In this document: positions 54,601-62,175 of the stretch, piece after piece
Layout: every line of letters begins with the position of its first letter
Position numbering within the stretch: the stretch's first letter is position 1
Assembly (NCBI GenBank): GCA_009760855.2
Contig: WPIO01000006.1
Location: 10,217,501 to 10,281,500 of the forward strand
Direction: 5' to 3'
Length of the DNA: 64,000 bases
Origin: Cristatella mucedo
Taxonomy: Eukaryota; Bryozoa; Phylactolaemata; Cristatellidae
Position numbers and translations under genes: made by a program
Notes under the pieces: model-generated
Told to the model about the DNA's origin: nothing
The model's database searches: none
What the model saw: the letters and a program-made list of their open reading frames with translations, nothing else

Positions 54601-57571
54601 GTCGAGACAAGCGTGTGTAGATGCGGTGCGTTAGTGTGCGTGCATGCTAGTGACTTACGAGGGCATCGAAGTCACGATTGCATGCTGCTAAAAGTGCACG
54701 AGTGATCCACGGGCATTTCGTTTGACATCAACAGGCCTTTGCCTGAGGAGCTGCTGCGCTACGCACGTGAGGACACGCACTACTTGTTGTATATCTATGA
54801 CCGAATGCGAGATGAACTTATCGACAGAAGCATGGAGGCGGCTACTGGTAGTGGACTTTTGCGAACCGTACTTGAGCACAGTCGGCGCTTGTGCTCCAGA
54901 GTAAGCGTGGTTTCGAGATAGCGAGCGTTTCTATTAGTTTGCCCTTATATCCGTCGATACAGCAGCTGAGTTGCTAGCCGACGAATGCGCTCTGCTGCAG
55001 GTATATATCAAGCAGGTGTTTAAAGATGACAGCTACCTAGAGTTTTACACCAAAAGCAGGAAGACATTCAACAGCCAGCAGCTGCTTGCGTTGGCGAGGC
55101 TGTACGGCTGGCGCGACGAAACCGCACGTGCTGAAGATGAAAGTACTGGGTAGGGAGCTGGCAGTGCTCGAATCGCTTATGAGCGGCTCCGTGTGCATAT
55201 TCCCGCGCGTGCGTATTCATTCATCGGAGGATGGGAGGGAAGGAACTCCGGGCGTTGCCTCGCTTGCGACCGCGACACCGGCAGTGCCCACGCTGGCAAG
55301 CTGTGGCACATTCATTTTCCTCTCTCTCCAATCCAGGTACATTCTACCCAATCACATGTTACTGCAGATTGCAGAGACGCTTCCCAGGTAAGACGGCCGC
55401 CATGCGCACACACGTGTTTTGCCGCAGCAGACGCTGCCGTTTTCTCGAGTGCGCTTCTCTCGACGCTTTTGGCGTCGCTGCTCTATCCTCGTCTTTATAG
55501 AGAGCGTGAAGGTATTCTGGCTTGCTGCTCCACGGTGCCACCGTTGGTGAAAATGCACCTGAGCAGCCTGCACCGGATGCTGACCGAAGCGCGGCAGGTT
55601 CCGCTGCAGAAGGTGAGACATAATATATATGTTATGTTATGTGCTCGGCGGCACGGAGTGTGCGACCTGCCGCGCTTCCGGCGACTCGTCGTCTCTCTGC
55701 GTGCGCCGCTCGTCCGGCTGCTCGTCGTAGGCTGAGGCGGTTCGCGTCGAAGCGGCGACCAAGAAAGCTGCTCAGAAGGATTCGCTTCTGCATTGCCTAC
55801 ATGATATGACGCCGCCCGTGGCTAGAGATTCGGCAGGCAGGCAGGCCAGCAGTGCAAGCGGTAAGCAAGCAAGCGCTCGAGTCGGTTTGTTTTTTGTTTT
55901 TTTTTGTTGTTTTGTTGCCTCGCCGCTAGCCTTGGCCAGTCCTTCGTCAGGTGCAGGCCAGCGCAGCCATGGGGCATAGTTTTTTTTCCTGTCGGTGGCT
56001 GGCTTGGGTCGACGCAGAGCTGGACGGACCGAGAGTTCGTTTGGCTTTACGGTTGTGTGCTGTCGGGTGTTAATAGTCTCGTATTCGTTTTTAGTTTGCT
56101 TATTTCGAATCTCTGCGGCCTCTCAAAGTGACTTGAGTTTCATAACCTATTCGCCTCAGGCTCCTCTGTCAGGTTACAGATAATGACGAAGTCGTCTTTC
56201 ATCTGTGACCCATGCTTGCTTGACCCACACATGCTTGCTGAGCAGCGTCCTTACCAAAAGCAAACAGAGCTAGCATGCTCGCACCGTGTTAATTGAGCTG
56301 CTGGGCCTATGCCGATGTGCAAATCTTCAAGGGCGGAGGGGGGCCCATCCCGTGCATTAGGATGTCAGCCCCAGGGGCTCGCTGATGAATCCACTTATCG
56401 CTCACCACTTCCGCATGCCAGTACCCCCTCTCGCAGGCCCGAAACCCGAGACTGCTTTTTACCTGATTACATTGTGGACAGACTGCTGGCGGGTGGTGTA
56501 TATGTGTACGTGCACGCGTTCACGCAGAAGTGAGCTCCCATTAAACTTGGACCGTCTTTGCTTTTGCTATTTGCTAGAATGTCTAACATCATGCAAGTGG
56601 TTCCTTGTTATCGTCATAGTGCCCTGTTCACTTCTGAAGATGTCTAGGTCATTCAATCTCTGCCCGTGTACAGGACAGAGCCGCGCTTTTCATCAGCTGT
56701 AATCTTTGGTGCTCTTGGTCTGTACAATAACAGTATATGCCTCAACCCTCTTAGCGTTGCTGTTGTATCTGGTTTACATTCTAAAGCTGTAAATCATGTG
56801 CCTTGAACTTGCATGCCAGCTTTTACGTTTGCTTTGCTTTTACGTTTGCTTTGCTTTTACGTTTGCTTTGCTTTTACGTTTGCTTTGCTTTTACGTTTGC
56901 TTTGCTTTTACGTTTGCTTTGCTTTTACGTTTGCTTTGCTTTTACGTTTGCTTTGCTTTTACGTTTGCTTTGCTTTTACGTTTGCTTTGCTTTTACGTTT
57001 GCTTTGCTTTTTACGTTTGCTTTGCTTTTACGTTTGCTTTGCTTTTACGTTTGCTTTGCTTTTACGTTTGCTTTGCTTTTACGTTTGCTTTGCTTTTACG
57101 TTTGCTTTGCTTTTACGTTTGCTTTGCTTTTACGTTTGCTTTGCTTTTACGTTTGCTTTGCTTTTACGATTGCTTTGCTTTTACGATTGCTTTGCTTTTA
57201 CGATTGCTTTGCTTTTACGATTGCTTTGCTTTTACGATTCCTTTTCAGTTGTATCGGGGCTGGTGAAGCTAAAGCTGGAAGCCTCGATGTCCATGTGCGA
57301 AGCCACAGTCAAGGCCGGCGCCACCAAAAAGCCTGCACTACGAGATAGGCTGCATGCCATCTGCCAATCTTTCGTTCGTGTATTTGAGAAGGTATGGTGG
57401 CCTAGGCACAATGTGTATGGAGGGGGTCGTTGCCATTGGGCAGTCCCTGCAAGTGATGGCAAAATGTCCTGGGGCGTCGTGCGTTGGGTGAATTTTTTGT
57501 ACATAGGTGCTTTATGTGTGCTTCTCACGACACGGCTTCCTATCCATCATTCATTGAAGAGGATATATGTA

Positions 57572-57629
<58 letters not shown>

Positions 57630-57685
57630 TATACATGTGTGTATATATGTATATATATATATGTATGTGTATATATATGTATGTG

Positions 57686-57720
<35 letters not shown>

Positions 57721-60700
57721 ATGTATATATATACATACACACACTTATAACTGTGCATAAATACTAGCTGATTTAACAGCCTCTTTTGTATAGCAACAGA
57801 AGAGCCTTGACGGCTATTGCCACTGCTGGCAGCAGCTATGAAGGATCGCCCACCTCAGTATTCGAACCCACGACCTTGGGATCTGGGTCGTGAAAAGCAA
57901 CGCCTTGCCTAGTGTGCCATCACGGCTCACCGATGCCCTTCAATGTGCTTCAGTCATTGTCTGTGAGCTATTCGATCTGCCAGAGTGTGGCAACAGATGA
58001 TGCATCCGGATGACAGGTGGAAGCAGCTGGCAGCATGGAGAAGCAGGGGCAAGTGGGGGAGGCCAGAAGACATCATGTGACTGCCGCTCATTTTAACGTT
58101 AGGGAGTGTGGCAGGCCAGCCAACTCGGTGTACTTGATATTCTTGTCAGGTTTGGAGAATCATTCAGTGAATACTTACTGTATTGGTCACCTGAAAAAAA
58201 GTTAGCTGATTCGATACTGTCAGCAGGCAGAAGAGCCATAGTGGCTATCCCTCCGACTTGCCGTGGACAACAAAACAATAAAAAATTGCCTGCTGCAGGA
58301 ATCGAAGCCGTGACCGGGTTCGTGAAATGCAAACACCTCAAGCTCTTAGGCTGAGACCCGAGGGGCAAGCCAGGAGGGCAATTCGGGCGTTTGGTGCTAA
58401 AATGAGTCGGAGGCATTGGTTGGAAGAAAGTAAGCTTTGTCTGTCGGTCTCTCTCTTCGTCCGCGCCTCTCCCTCTCCAAAATTAGGGATGACGGCAATG
58501 CATCTTCACTGTTCCCAGTCCCTTGTCGTACCGAGATTCTGCCATAGCAAGGTTTAAAAAAACGACAGTTTTTCAAGCGTTTAAAGCGAACGTCGAAGCG
58601 GATGGGGCATTGGCGACCGAAGCCAGGCGCCGTCGTTTGATCTGCAGGCGCCACCTTGAAGCTCGATCGCTCGGTCGGTCAGCTGTCGTTGCTCGTGCAC
58701 TGCACCACTTGTGTGAGGGCACTATCTCACCGAGGCAGATTGGTTGGCATTCTTCTGAGGCCAGCCATTTCTGGCTTCTTGGCGGGTCTTTAGGTCCCTT
58801 TGCTCTTGTACACGGATGCCTGTTCACTGCTTCCGGCGTGTGGGCAGGCCGGCCGGCACTTCTCTGGTGCAGACCGGCTTTAGAAGGCCGGCAGCGCATG
58901 CAGGCGGAAGCCGAATGGCAGAGCTTGCGGCAGCAACAGGGGCTGTCATCCGAGTGTGCGCTCTCTTGCATCGACCAGTTGCTTAGTCGCCATCGGCTGG
59001 CTGTGGGTTTAATTTCAGTACCAGCCCATGAAGGTGATTGACTTCACCATGCAAAGCATGGTTAAGAAGAAGGCGTCTGAAGCCGAAGCATCCCCTCTGT
59101 CTGTGAGTGTTTGACTCGTTCGCGCGCTGCAGCTTCTGTGCGCTGCAGCTTCTGTGCGCTGCAGCTTCTGTGCGCTGCAGCTTCTGTGCGCTGCAGCTTC
59201 TGTGCGCTGCAGCTTCTGTGCGCTGCAGCTTCTGTGCGCTGCAGCTTCTGTGCGCTGCAGCTTCTGTGCGCTGCAGCTTCTGTGCGCTGCAGCTTCTGTG
59301 CGCTGCAGCTTCTGTGCGCTGCGCTGCAGCTCTGTGCGCTGCAGCTTCTGTGCGCTGCAGCTTCTGTGCGCTGCAGCTTCTGTGCGCTGCAGCTTCTGTG
59401 CGCTGCAGCTTCTGTGCGCTGCAGCTTCTGTGCGCTGGCCACTTGCATGCTGATGTGTGGCAACAAAGTTGAGCGCTTTAAACGTAACGCTGTCCTACTT
59501 GCGTCTGTTTCGCTGCGCCTGCCGGACCTGCCAGCTCACCCACACGCCTCTAACTGTCTCTCTCGGTCGCCGCCATGAGCAGCTGCTACAGCGGCCTGCT
59601 TTCCTTTGCCTTTCCTCGGATCCTGGCGAAGGGCCGCGCAGGGTAGACGATAGCTGAGGGAGGGAAGGTGAAGACCATCCAAACTCCGACCAAAGTGCCT
59701 AGTGCCTAGCTTAGTGTGCTTGTGCGTGCACGTCGGCACCAGCCATCTGTTCTGCTTGTCATTCCTGGGCTTGTGGACCAACCAGAAGTTTTCAATGTTG
59801 TAGCCTCCCTCCCTCCATCGCCTTCCCTCCTTCTCTCTCGTCCTCCCACCCACCTCACTTCTTCCCTCCCTTTCTTCCCCCTCGTCCTCTGTGTATGTGC
59901 ACGTGCATGTGGTGCGCATTGATGAAGGGCGGAATTAGAGTGGATTTCGGAAATTCGTCGAACCCTCCCTCTTTAGCTGGCTTTCCAGTAGCTGCTGGCA
60001 AGCTTTGAGCATGTACCCTCGAAGAGGCAAAAGTATGCTTCGAAGTTTCACACTTTATCAGTCGGCCCATGCGGGTTTTGGTGACACGTGACCGGCATGG
60101 TCTCTGCGTTAGCCATAAAAAGACCAAAGTTAGACGGTGCCAAACTTTGATAGCAATGGATCCGACCACACCAAAATAGAACAGAGCTTAGAATATGTGC
60201 ACAGCAAGAAAAACTAACAACAGAGAAAGCCACTCAGCATCACACTAACAGAGCTGGATGAAAGCACGACTCTTTTCAAACTGAATAGCAGCACTTTTTT
60301 CATTCTTTCCTCCTATTAAGATTTAGCTAGATTCACACGAGGGACTGCGAGATTGCCGATCAATAGGCATGCCGGCTCACCCGCTTGATCAGGCTGCCGA
60401 TAGGGCATGCTTCCCAAAGCAACGTGCTGGTAATTATTTCCGTGATTGTTCGCTGGTATAGGCCAATAGATGCATACATTTGCTGCCCCACTGGACTCGG
60501 AGCCGGAGTCTGGCCTAGTGGCTGCTGACGTGTCCGAGCCTGCAGTGGGTGTTACCGGCCTGTCCCTGCTCGTGCTACCCCTGTTACTGTGGCTCAGATG
60601 CTCAGTCTCTGGCGCAATCGTGTAGTTATCGACTGGCCCTTCCCTCGTTGTGCACTGCTCTTTGGGAATTAGAAACTGCTTGCGGCTGCCAGCTTTTGCA

Positions 60701-61291
60701 TTAATGAACTTCTTTCTAGCATGCTCATAAGCGCAAATCTTCAGAGTTATGTGACTCGGCTGGCGGTGATGTGACAACGCCTAACGACTCCTTGGTTACC
60801 CCGGCAGAAGAGACCGCTGGCGACGATACCGGGCCGCCGCCTGCCAAAAAAGGGGTGACGGCTGCTTCCCAGCAAGACGAATCCGAATCGGCTGCTACCG
60901 AGGTACTGCCCACTCAAGCGTGAGTGGCAGCAGGCGCTCATCGGTTGAGTGCCTGCTGCCAACAGCTTTGCAATTCTCATTGGATCCAACCAGGCGGGTT
61001 TGCAGCAGCTGCATGCAGTGACGGAAGGATTGACGATGGGTCTTGTCCTTGTCGAATGCTGCTTTGTGTGTCAAACTTATGCGGTTAGGCTCGAGACACG
61101 GGCATGCCTGCTGTTTGTAGCCCTTGCGCAAGCAGGGTCGTGCCAAGGGCTCGGGAGCCAAGCAGAAGCAAGGTCAAGGTAAAGGTGGCCACTTCCTGAA
61201 GCCACCTGAGGAAGGCTTTCAAGCCTATGACTACAGCAAGACGGACTTGACCATTTTCTCGGGTTTGTACAATATTCAATTGTTATTCTGA
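40855..61291 (+). CDS. EXOSC10: EXOSC10/Rrp6-like nuclear exosome 3'-5' exoribonuclease, 19 exons
   Basis: Catalytic subunit of the nuclear RNA exosome (RNase D family, DEDDy), which trims and degrades rRNA, snoRNA and aberrant transcripts in nucleus and nucleolus. Exons: 40855-41022, 45836-45972, 46114-46240, 46328-46471, 46650-46824, 46919-46964, 48035-48116, 50850-50963, 51058-51201, 52584-52774, 54735-54900, 55001-55149, 55337-55387, 55501-55612, 55731-55860, 57249-57391, 59019-59102, 60720-60902, 61121-61291. All junctions are GT-AG with matching phases. Domains in order: PMC2NT (exons 1-4), exonuclease (exons 8-11) with DEDDy residues in AVDLE, GADSDI and [14 protein letters not shown] (exons 12-14), then a Lys/Ala-rich, low-complexity tail ending in the conserved [14 protein letters not shown]. 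Length is about 810-840 residues against 885 in human. ATG 40942 (GCCATGGC context, residue 30 of the longer frame) is the likelier start. The extreme C-terminus is uncertain. Confidence 0.93.
41255..41460 (+). mobile_element. LINE family-2 RT core fragment
   Basis: Plus-strand relic equivalent to GVPxGSVLxPxLFTxYTLPL, then FYADDTVL near 41370-41390. It abuts a minus-oriented LINE end at 41460. Confidence 0.7.
41460..42245 (-). mobile_element. LINE family-2 internal-deletion copy
   Basis: The right end encodes the start of the endonuclease ([14 protein letters not shown]), while the left end has the C-terminal coding relic (41754 onward), the 3' untranslated region and a (TAA)n tail. The whole reverse transcriptase is missing, so this is a short deletion derivative rather than a 5'-truncated copy. 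Confidence 0.65.
42328..42393. repeat. 33-bp tandem duplication
   Basis: Two adjacent 33-bp units (42328-42360, 42361-42393) share ACCAAACGAG and TCTCAGCTCGC with a few mismatches. Confidence 0.8.
42760..43410 (+). mobile_element. LINE family-2 3' end
   Basis: C-terminal coding relic ([18 protein letters not shown] at about 42965, then [12 protein letters not shown] near 43120) followed by the 3' untranslated part, ending at about 43410 with a decayed tail. Confidence 0.75.
43430..43615 (+). mobile_element. tRNA-derived SINE (family B), diverged
   Basis: GGAGGTAAGGTGGTTGGCCT head, B-box GGTTCGAGTCC, and end GAGGCTGTTAAATCAGCC. More diverged than the 1.5 and 19.4 kb copies. Located directly behind a LINE end. 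Confidence 0.75.
43743..44045. mobile_element. MITE-like element with 28/29-bp inverted ends
   Basis: The left end (43743-43770, ATAGAGCCAGCTCGC...) and right end (44017-44045) are reverse complements with a single-base indel. The spacing of 303 bp, lack of coding sequence and possible TA target duplication fit a non-autonomous DNA transposon. The interior (43875-43995) is A/C-rich with degenerate CCTAAACCC-like units. Confidence 0.75.
44760..44870 (+). mobile_element. LINE family-2 3' scrap
   Basis: GCAGATGTTAAGTGCTTAGA, CTCTGAGGGCACTGCAC and a (TTA)n tail. Confidence 0.65.
45060..45190 (-). mobile_element. SINE-like fragment
   Basis: Minus-strand B-box-like GGTTCGAGTTC at 45128-45138, with a tRNA-head-like stretch similar to the 58.2 kb copy. 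Confidence 0.5.
45836..45972 (+). CDS. EXOSC10: EXOSC10-like exon 2 (PMC2NT)
   Basis: Encodes [20 protein letters not shown] and [11 protein letters not shown], closely matching the PMC2NT domain that binds the C1D/Rrp47 cofactor. Follows a 4.8 kb intron. Phase 0 to 2. Confidence 0.92.
46114..46240 (+). CDS. EXOSC10: EXOSC10-like exon 3 (PMC2NT)
   Basis: Contains [18 protein letters not shown], a hallmark of the domain's last helix. Phase 2 to 0. Confidence 0.92.
46328..46471 (+). CDS. EXOSC10: EXOSC10-like exon 4
   Basis: Begins [16 protein letters not shown] and ends [11 protein letters not shown], matching the linker with conserved SWN. The donor GTGTGT is the start of a short (GT)n run. 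Confidence 0.88.
46650..46824 (+). CDS. EXOSC10: EXOSC10-like exon 5
   Basis: Includes [20 protein letters not shown] and the conserved NKPNALKPW. An alternative in-frame acceptor at 46626 would add eight residues. Phase 0 to 1. Confidence 0.9.
46919..46964 (+). CDS. EXOSC10: EXOSC10-like exon 6 (46 nt)
   Basis: Small exon encoding [15 protein letters not shown], an acidic linker, bounded by CTTCCTAG and GTATGT. Phases 1 to 2 agree with both neighbours. Confidence 0.8.
46965..47600. other. Intron 6 sequence, nothing recognised
   Basis: No repeat or gene identified before the SINE at 47.60 kb. Confidence 0.4.
47602..47785 (-). mobile_element. tRNA-derived SINE (family B), complete copy
   Basis: ACTAGCTGATTCAACAGCCT end, body with AGTGGCGATAAAGGATCGCC, tRNA-like head ending GTGCCATCACGGCTCACC. 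Located in intron 6 of the EXOSC10-like gene. Confidence 0.88.
48035..48116 (+). CDS. EXOSC10: EXOSC10-like exon 7
   Basis: Encodes [20 protein letters not shown], matching the HPYQYEL segment before the exonuclease core. Phase 2 to 0. Confidence 0.92.
48225..49970 (-). mobile_element. LINE family-2, longest copy, with a SINE inserted
   Basis: Minus-strand copy of about 1.6 kb: 3' end at 48230, C-terminal relic, RT core with [14 protein letters not shown] (48951-49229, usual Tyr changed to Asn), then a family-A SINE at 49219-49352, more RT sequence, and an upstream segment with [16 protein letters not shown] (49.75 kb), typical of the region before the RT fingers. Multiply frameshifted. Confidence 0.75.
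49219..49352 (-). mobile_element. tRNA-derived SINE (family A) inside LINE
   Basis: AATATTCACTTGTATAGCCC end and tRNA-like head with GTGGCTAAGGTGCTCG on the minus strand. It splits the LINE RT frame near its YADD box. Confidence 0.8.
50265..50640 (+). mobile_element. SINE family B host copy, interrupted
   Basis: The head and body (50265-50387) and tail (50558-50640) belong to one plus-oriented SINE. It was split by a second, minus-oriented SINE. Confidence 0.8.
50376..50569 (-). mobile_element. SINE family B nested insertion with 12-bp target duplication
   Basis: The insert 50388-50557 is flanked by identical GCTAGCCGTAAA at 50376-50387 and 50558-50569. This shows retrotransposition of one SINE into another of the same family in opposite orientation. 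Confidence 0.9.
50850..50963 (+). CDS. EXOSC10: EXOSC10-like exon 8 (exonuclease motif I)
   Basis: 38 codons ending ELAVDLE, which carries the first Asp and Glu of the DEDD metal site. Confidence 0.95.
51058..51201 (+). CDS. EXOSC10: EXOSC10-like exon 9
   Basis: Encodes [20 protein letters not shown] and [10 protein letters not shown], nearly identical to the family core strands. Confidence 0.96.
51583..51611. repeat. Homopolymer of 29 G
   Basis: Uninterrupted G run just 3' of GGGGGGCAGGA; strong quadruplex potential on the plus strand. Confidence 0.95.
51620..52160 (+). mobile_element. Two LINE family-2 3' ends
   Basis: A short end at 51620-51735 (GCACATGTAAAGCCTAGAAA) is followed by a longer end with coding relic at 51770-52160, finishing in a TTATTATTATTAT tail. 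Confidence 0.7.
52160..52400 (-). mobile_element. SINE split by LINE family-2 tail
   Basis: SINE-like tail and body (AGCAGAAGAGGAGCCGTAGC) to about 52235, then a LINE end (GATTAAGCGCTCTCAGAGAA) to about 52320, then a SINE-like tRNA head with CCTCGAACCCACGC. Confidence 0.6.
52584..52774 (+). CDS. EXOSC10: EXOSC10-like exon 10 (exonuclease motif II)
   Basis: [20 protein letters not shown] contains the third catalytic Asp. [10 protein letters not shown] and [10 protein letters not shown] follow. Phase 0 to 2. Confidence 0.96.
53431..53510. repeat. 40-bp tandem duplication
   Basis: Two 40-bp units, 53431-53470 and 53471-53510, starting ATGCGATTGCTGCCAG. They differ at one position (C/T). A recent duplication inside intron 10 of the EXOSC10-like gene. 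Confidence 0.95.
53605..54070 (-). mobile_element. LINE family-2 3' end
   Basis: Left tail AATTAATAATAAGAATAACA, decayed 3' region, then C-terminal relic (53899-54096 minus). Confidence 0.6.
54085..54245 (-). mobile_element. tRNA-derived SINE (family B), head-truncated
   Basis: Typical tail and body, B-box GGTTCGAACCC reversed at 54209. The head ends early at about 54245. An 'acagaagag' duplication occurs in the body. Confidence 0.8.
54735..54900 (+). CDS. EXOSC10: EXOSC10-like exon 11 (exonuclease motif III)
   Basis: [20 protein letters not shown] supplies the Tyr and last Asp of the DEDDy site (YxxxD). Phase 2 to 0. Confidence 0.96.
55001..55149 (+). CDS. EXOSC10: EXOSC10-like exon 12 (HRDC)
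   Basis: [20 protein letters not shown] and [15 protein letters not shown] start the HRDC domain. Phase 0 to 2. Confidence 0.95.
55337..55387 (+). CDS. EXOSC10: EXOSC10-like exon 13 (HRDC, 51 nt)
   Basis: Short exon for [16 protein letters not shown], a signature HRDC stretch. Phase 2 to 2. Confidence 0.94.
55501..55612 (+). CDS. EXOSC10: EXOSC10-like exon 14 (HRDC)
   Basis: [20 protein letters not shown] and the AREMPLLK-like end close the HRDC domain. Phase 2 to 0. Confidence 0.94.
55731..55860 (+). CDS. EXOSC10: EXOSC10-like exon 15 (tail)
   Basis: 43 codons of Ala/Lys-rich tail ([20 protein letters not shown]). Assigned by splice sites and phase (0 to 1); low conservation is expected here. 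Confidence 0.8.
56819..57240. repeat. 17-bp minisatellite, about 25 units
   Basis: Head-to-tail copies of TTTTACGTTTGCTTTGC. One unit has an extra T (about 57008), and the last five carry ACGATT instead of ACGTTT. Because 17 is not a multiple of 3, all three plus frames are open and give the same Phe/Leu/Cys-rich pseudo-peptide. The array ends 8 bp before exon 16 of the EXOSC10-like gene. Confidence 0.98.
57249..57391 (+). CDS. EXOSC10: EXOSC10-like exon 16 (tail)
   Basis: Encodes [20 protein letters not shown] and [11 protein letters not shown], resembling the IMESFENPF region. Its acceptor lies at the very end of the 17-bp minisatellite. Phase 1 to 0. Confidence 0.85.
57566..57745. repeat. 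(AT)n/(GT)n compound microsatellite
   Basis: Alternating purine-pyrimidine tract of about 180 bp, just upstream of a SINE tail; possible Z-DNA or cruciform former. Confidence 0.95.
57758..57932 (-). mobile_element. tRNA-derived SINE (family B)
   Basis: ACTAGCTGATTTAACAGCCT end through a head ending GTGCCATCACGGCTCACC. Intron 16 of the EXOSC10-like gene. Confidence 0.85.
58192..58360 (-). mobile_element. Diverged SINE
   Basis: GTTAGCTGATTCGATACTGT end, GCAGAAGAGCCATAGTGGCT body, tRNA-like head with CAGGAATCGAAGCCGTGACC. Related to family B but with a different head. Confidence 0.65.
59019..59102 (+). CDS. EXOSC10: EXOSC10-like exon 17 (tail)
   Basis: [20 protein letters not shown], then a Ser/Glu stretch. 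The acceptor may instead be six bases downstream at 59025. Donor GTGAGT sits 23 bp before the 16-bp minisatellite. Confidence 0.8.
59126..59437. repeat. 16-bp minisatellite, about 19 units
   Basis: Tandem GCTGCAGCTTCTGTGC units with one irregular junction near 59319-59335. Each unit contains the self-complementary GCTGCAGC. The array starts 23 bp after the exon 17 donor of the EXOSC10-like gene. Confidence 0.98.
59438..60719. other. Intron 17 sequence
   Basis: No gene recognised. A C/T-rich patch at 59800-59885 and short open frames only. Confidence 0.45.
60720..60902 (+). CDS. EXOSC10: EXOSC10-like exon 18 (low-complexity tail)
   Basis: Starts [13 protein letters not shown] after a TTCTTTCTAG acceptor. 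Acidic/Ser/Thr-rich sequence follows up to TEV. The donor GTACTG is weak; a stronger GTGAGT lies 17 bp on but would leave the wrong phase for the next exon. Confidence 0.65.
61121..61291 (+). CDS. EXOSC10: EXOSC10-like exon 19 (C-terminus)
   Basis: Contains [19 protein letters not shown] and [19 protein letters not shown], matching the conserved FTPYDYSQSDF element near the EXOSC10 C-terminus. Runs to TGA at 61289, or splices at GTTTGT (61263) into a further exon; a frame ending at 61511 is a weak candidate. Acceptor 61136 is an alternative start. Confidence 0.75.
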   Translation, partial: PLRKQGRAKGSGAKQKQGQGKGGHFLKPPEEGFQAYDYSKTDLTIFSGLYNIQLLF

Positions 61292-62175
61292 GGCTATTTT
61301 CAGATTCTGCAATTGCATTGTTTTGGCATTCCTTGTTTCTCGTGAGCACTCTACACTCGGGCACAAAGCGATCCTCGGTGGGGGGGGGGCATTCTGCACT
61401 CGGGTGGAAAAATCGTCACAGTATGGCCGCCACTGCTGTGGCTGTAAACTCGAGCCGCCCGCCGCACGACCACCAAACAAGGATTCATCAAAGAGTAATT
61501 TAGTAGAGTAATTGCTGGCCGAGCAAAAAAGTGGATTTTAAAGGCTCAAATACTCAGTTTGGGGGGTCTTAATACTTGGCAGCAATGACGACCCTATGCA
61601 AACTGCGTAGCATGTGAAGTACTTTTTGACGAATCCGTACTTGGGGGTGTAGTGCAGTGGCTCCAGCCAGGCGCCTGATTTGAACCCTATAAAAGTACTA
61701 TCGACAGGCAGCTGAGGCCGGATGTTCCATTAAACTAAGGCTCTTTAGAATGGGCTACACAACGGAAGAGACAGCACAGAAGCTGCGAGCCTCTTTTCCT
61801 GGCCAGATAAAGGAGGTCATAAAGAATCGTGTTGTGGTGACGTCACAATAAATGCACACACCAACAGCATCTGTGTTTGTTTGTGGGTCGTCTATAAATA
61901 TTTTCAGATCGCATAGCTGTAGGATGCCTAGCATCCCAGAAAACCCTCTTATTACCCGAATGAGTTTACTGACACAGCAGTGGCAGCCACACTGGGAGGA
62001 TTCTTTGCACCTATGTATATGTGGGCTGTTTCATCTGTTCCTTAGTTCAGTTTTAAGATGTAGCATAGCGAAATACTATGTGCCCATCTGGTTGAGGCAC
62101 CAGTCCGAGCTACATCGTTGGTATTCAGCACAGCAGCTCTGTAGGCTCTATGTGTCACGTTGGCCAATAAAATTA
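61292..62175 (+). other. Probable 3' region of the EXOSC10-like gene
   Basis: Downstream of the TGA at 61289-61291. AATAAA hexamers at 61847-61852 and 62166-62171 are candidate polyadenylation signals. A 33-codon frame (61750-61851, MGYTTEETAQKLRASFPGQI and on) ends in the first hexamer and may be chance. Confidence 0.45.

Noticed and set aside
56796-57760. Long Phe/Leu/Cys-rich frames, up to 315 codons, looking like membrane proteins
   Set aside because: All three frames are open because the 17-bp unit lacks stops. The real coding exon there (57249-57391) is in a different context.
56819-59437. CRISPR-like array
   Set aside because: The repeats are strictly head-to-tail with no spacers, and the genome is eukaryotic.
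59062-59578. Cys/Ala-rich repeat-protein frames on both strands
   Set aside because: Product of the 16-bp minisatellite; no start context, splice or homology support.
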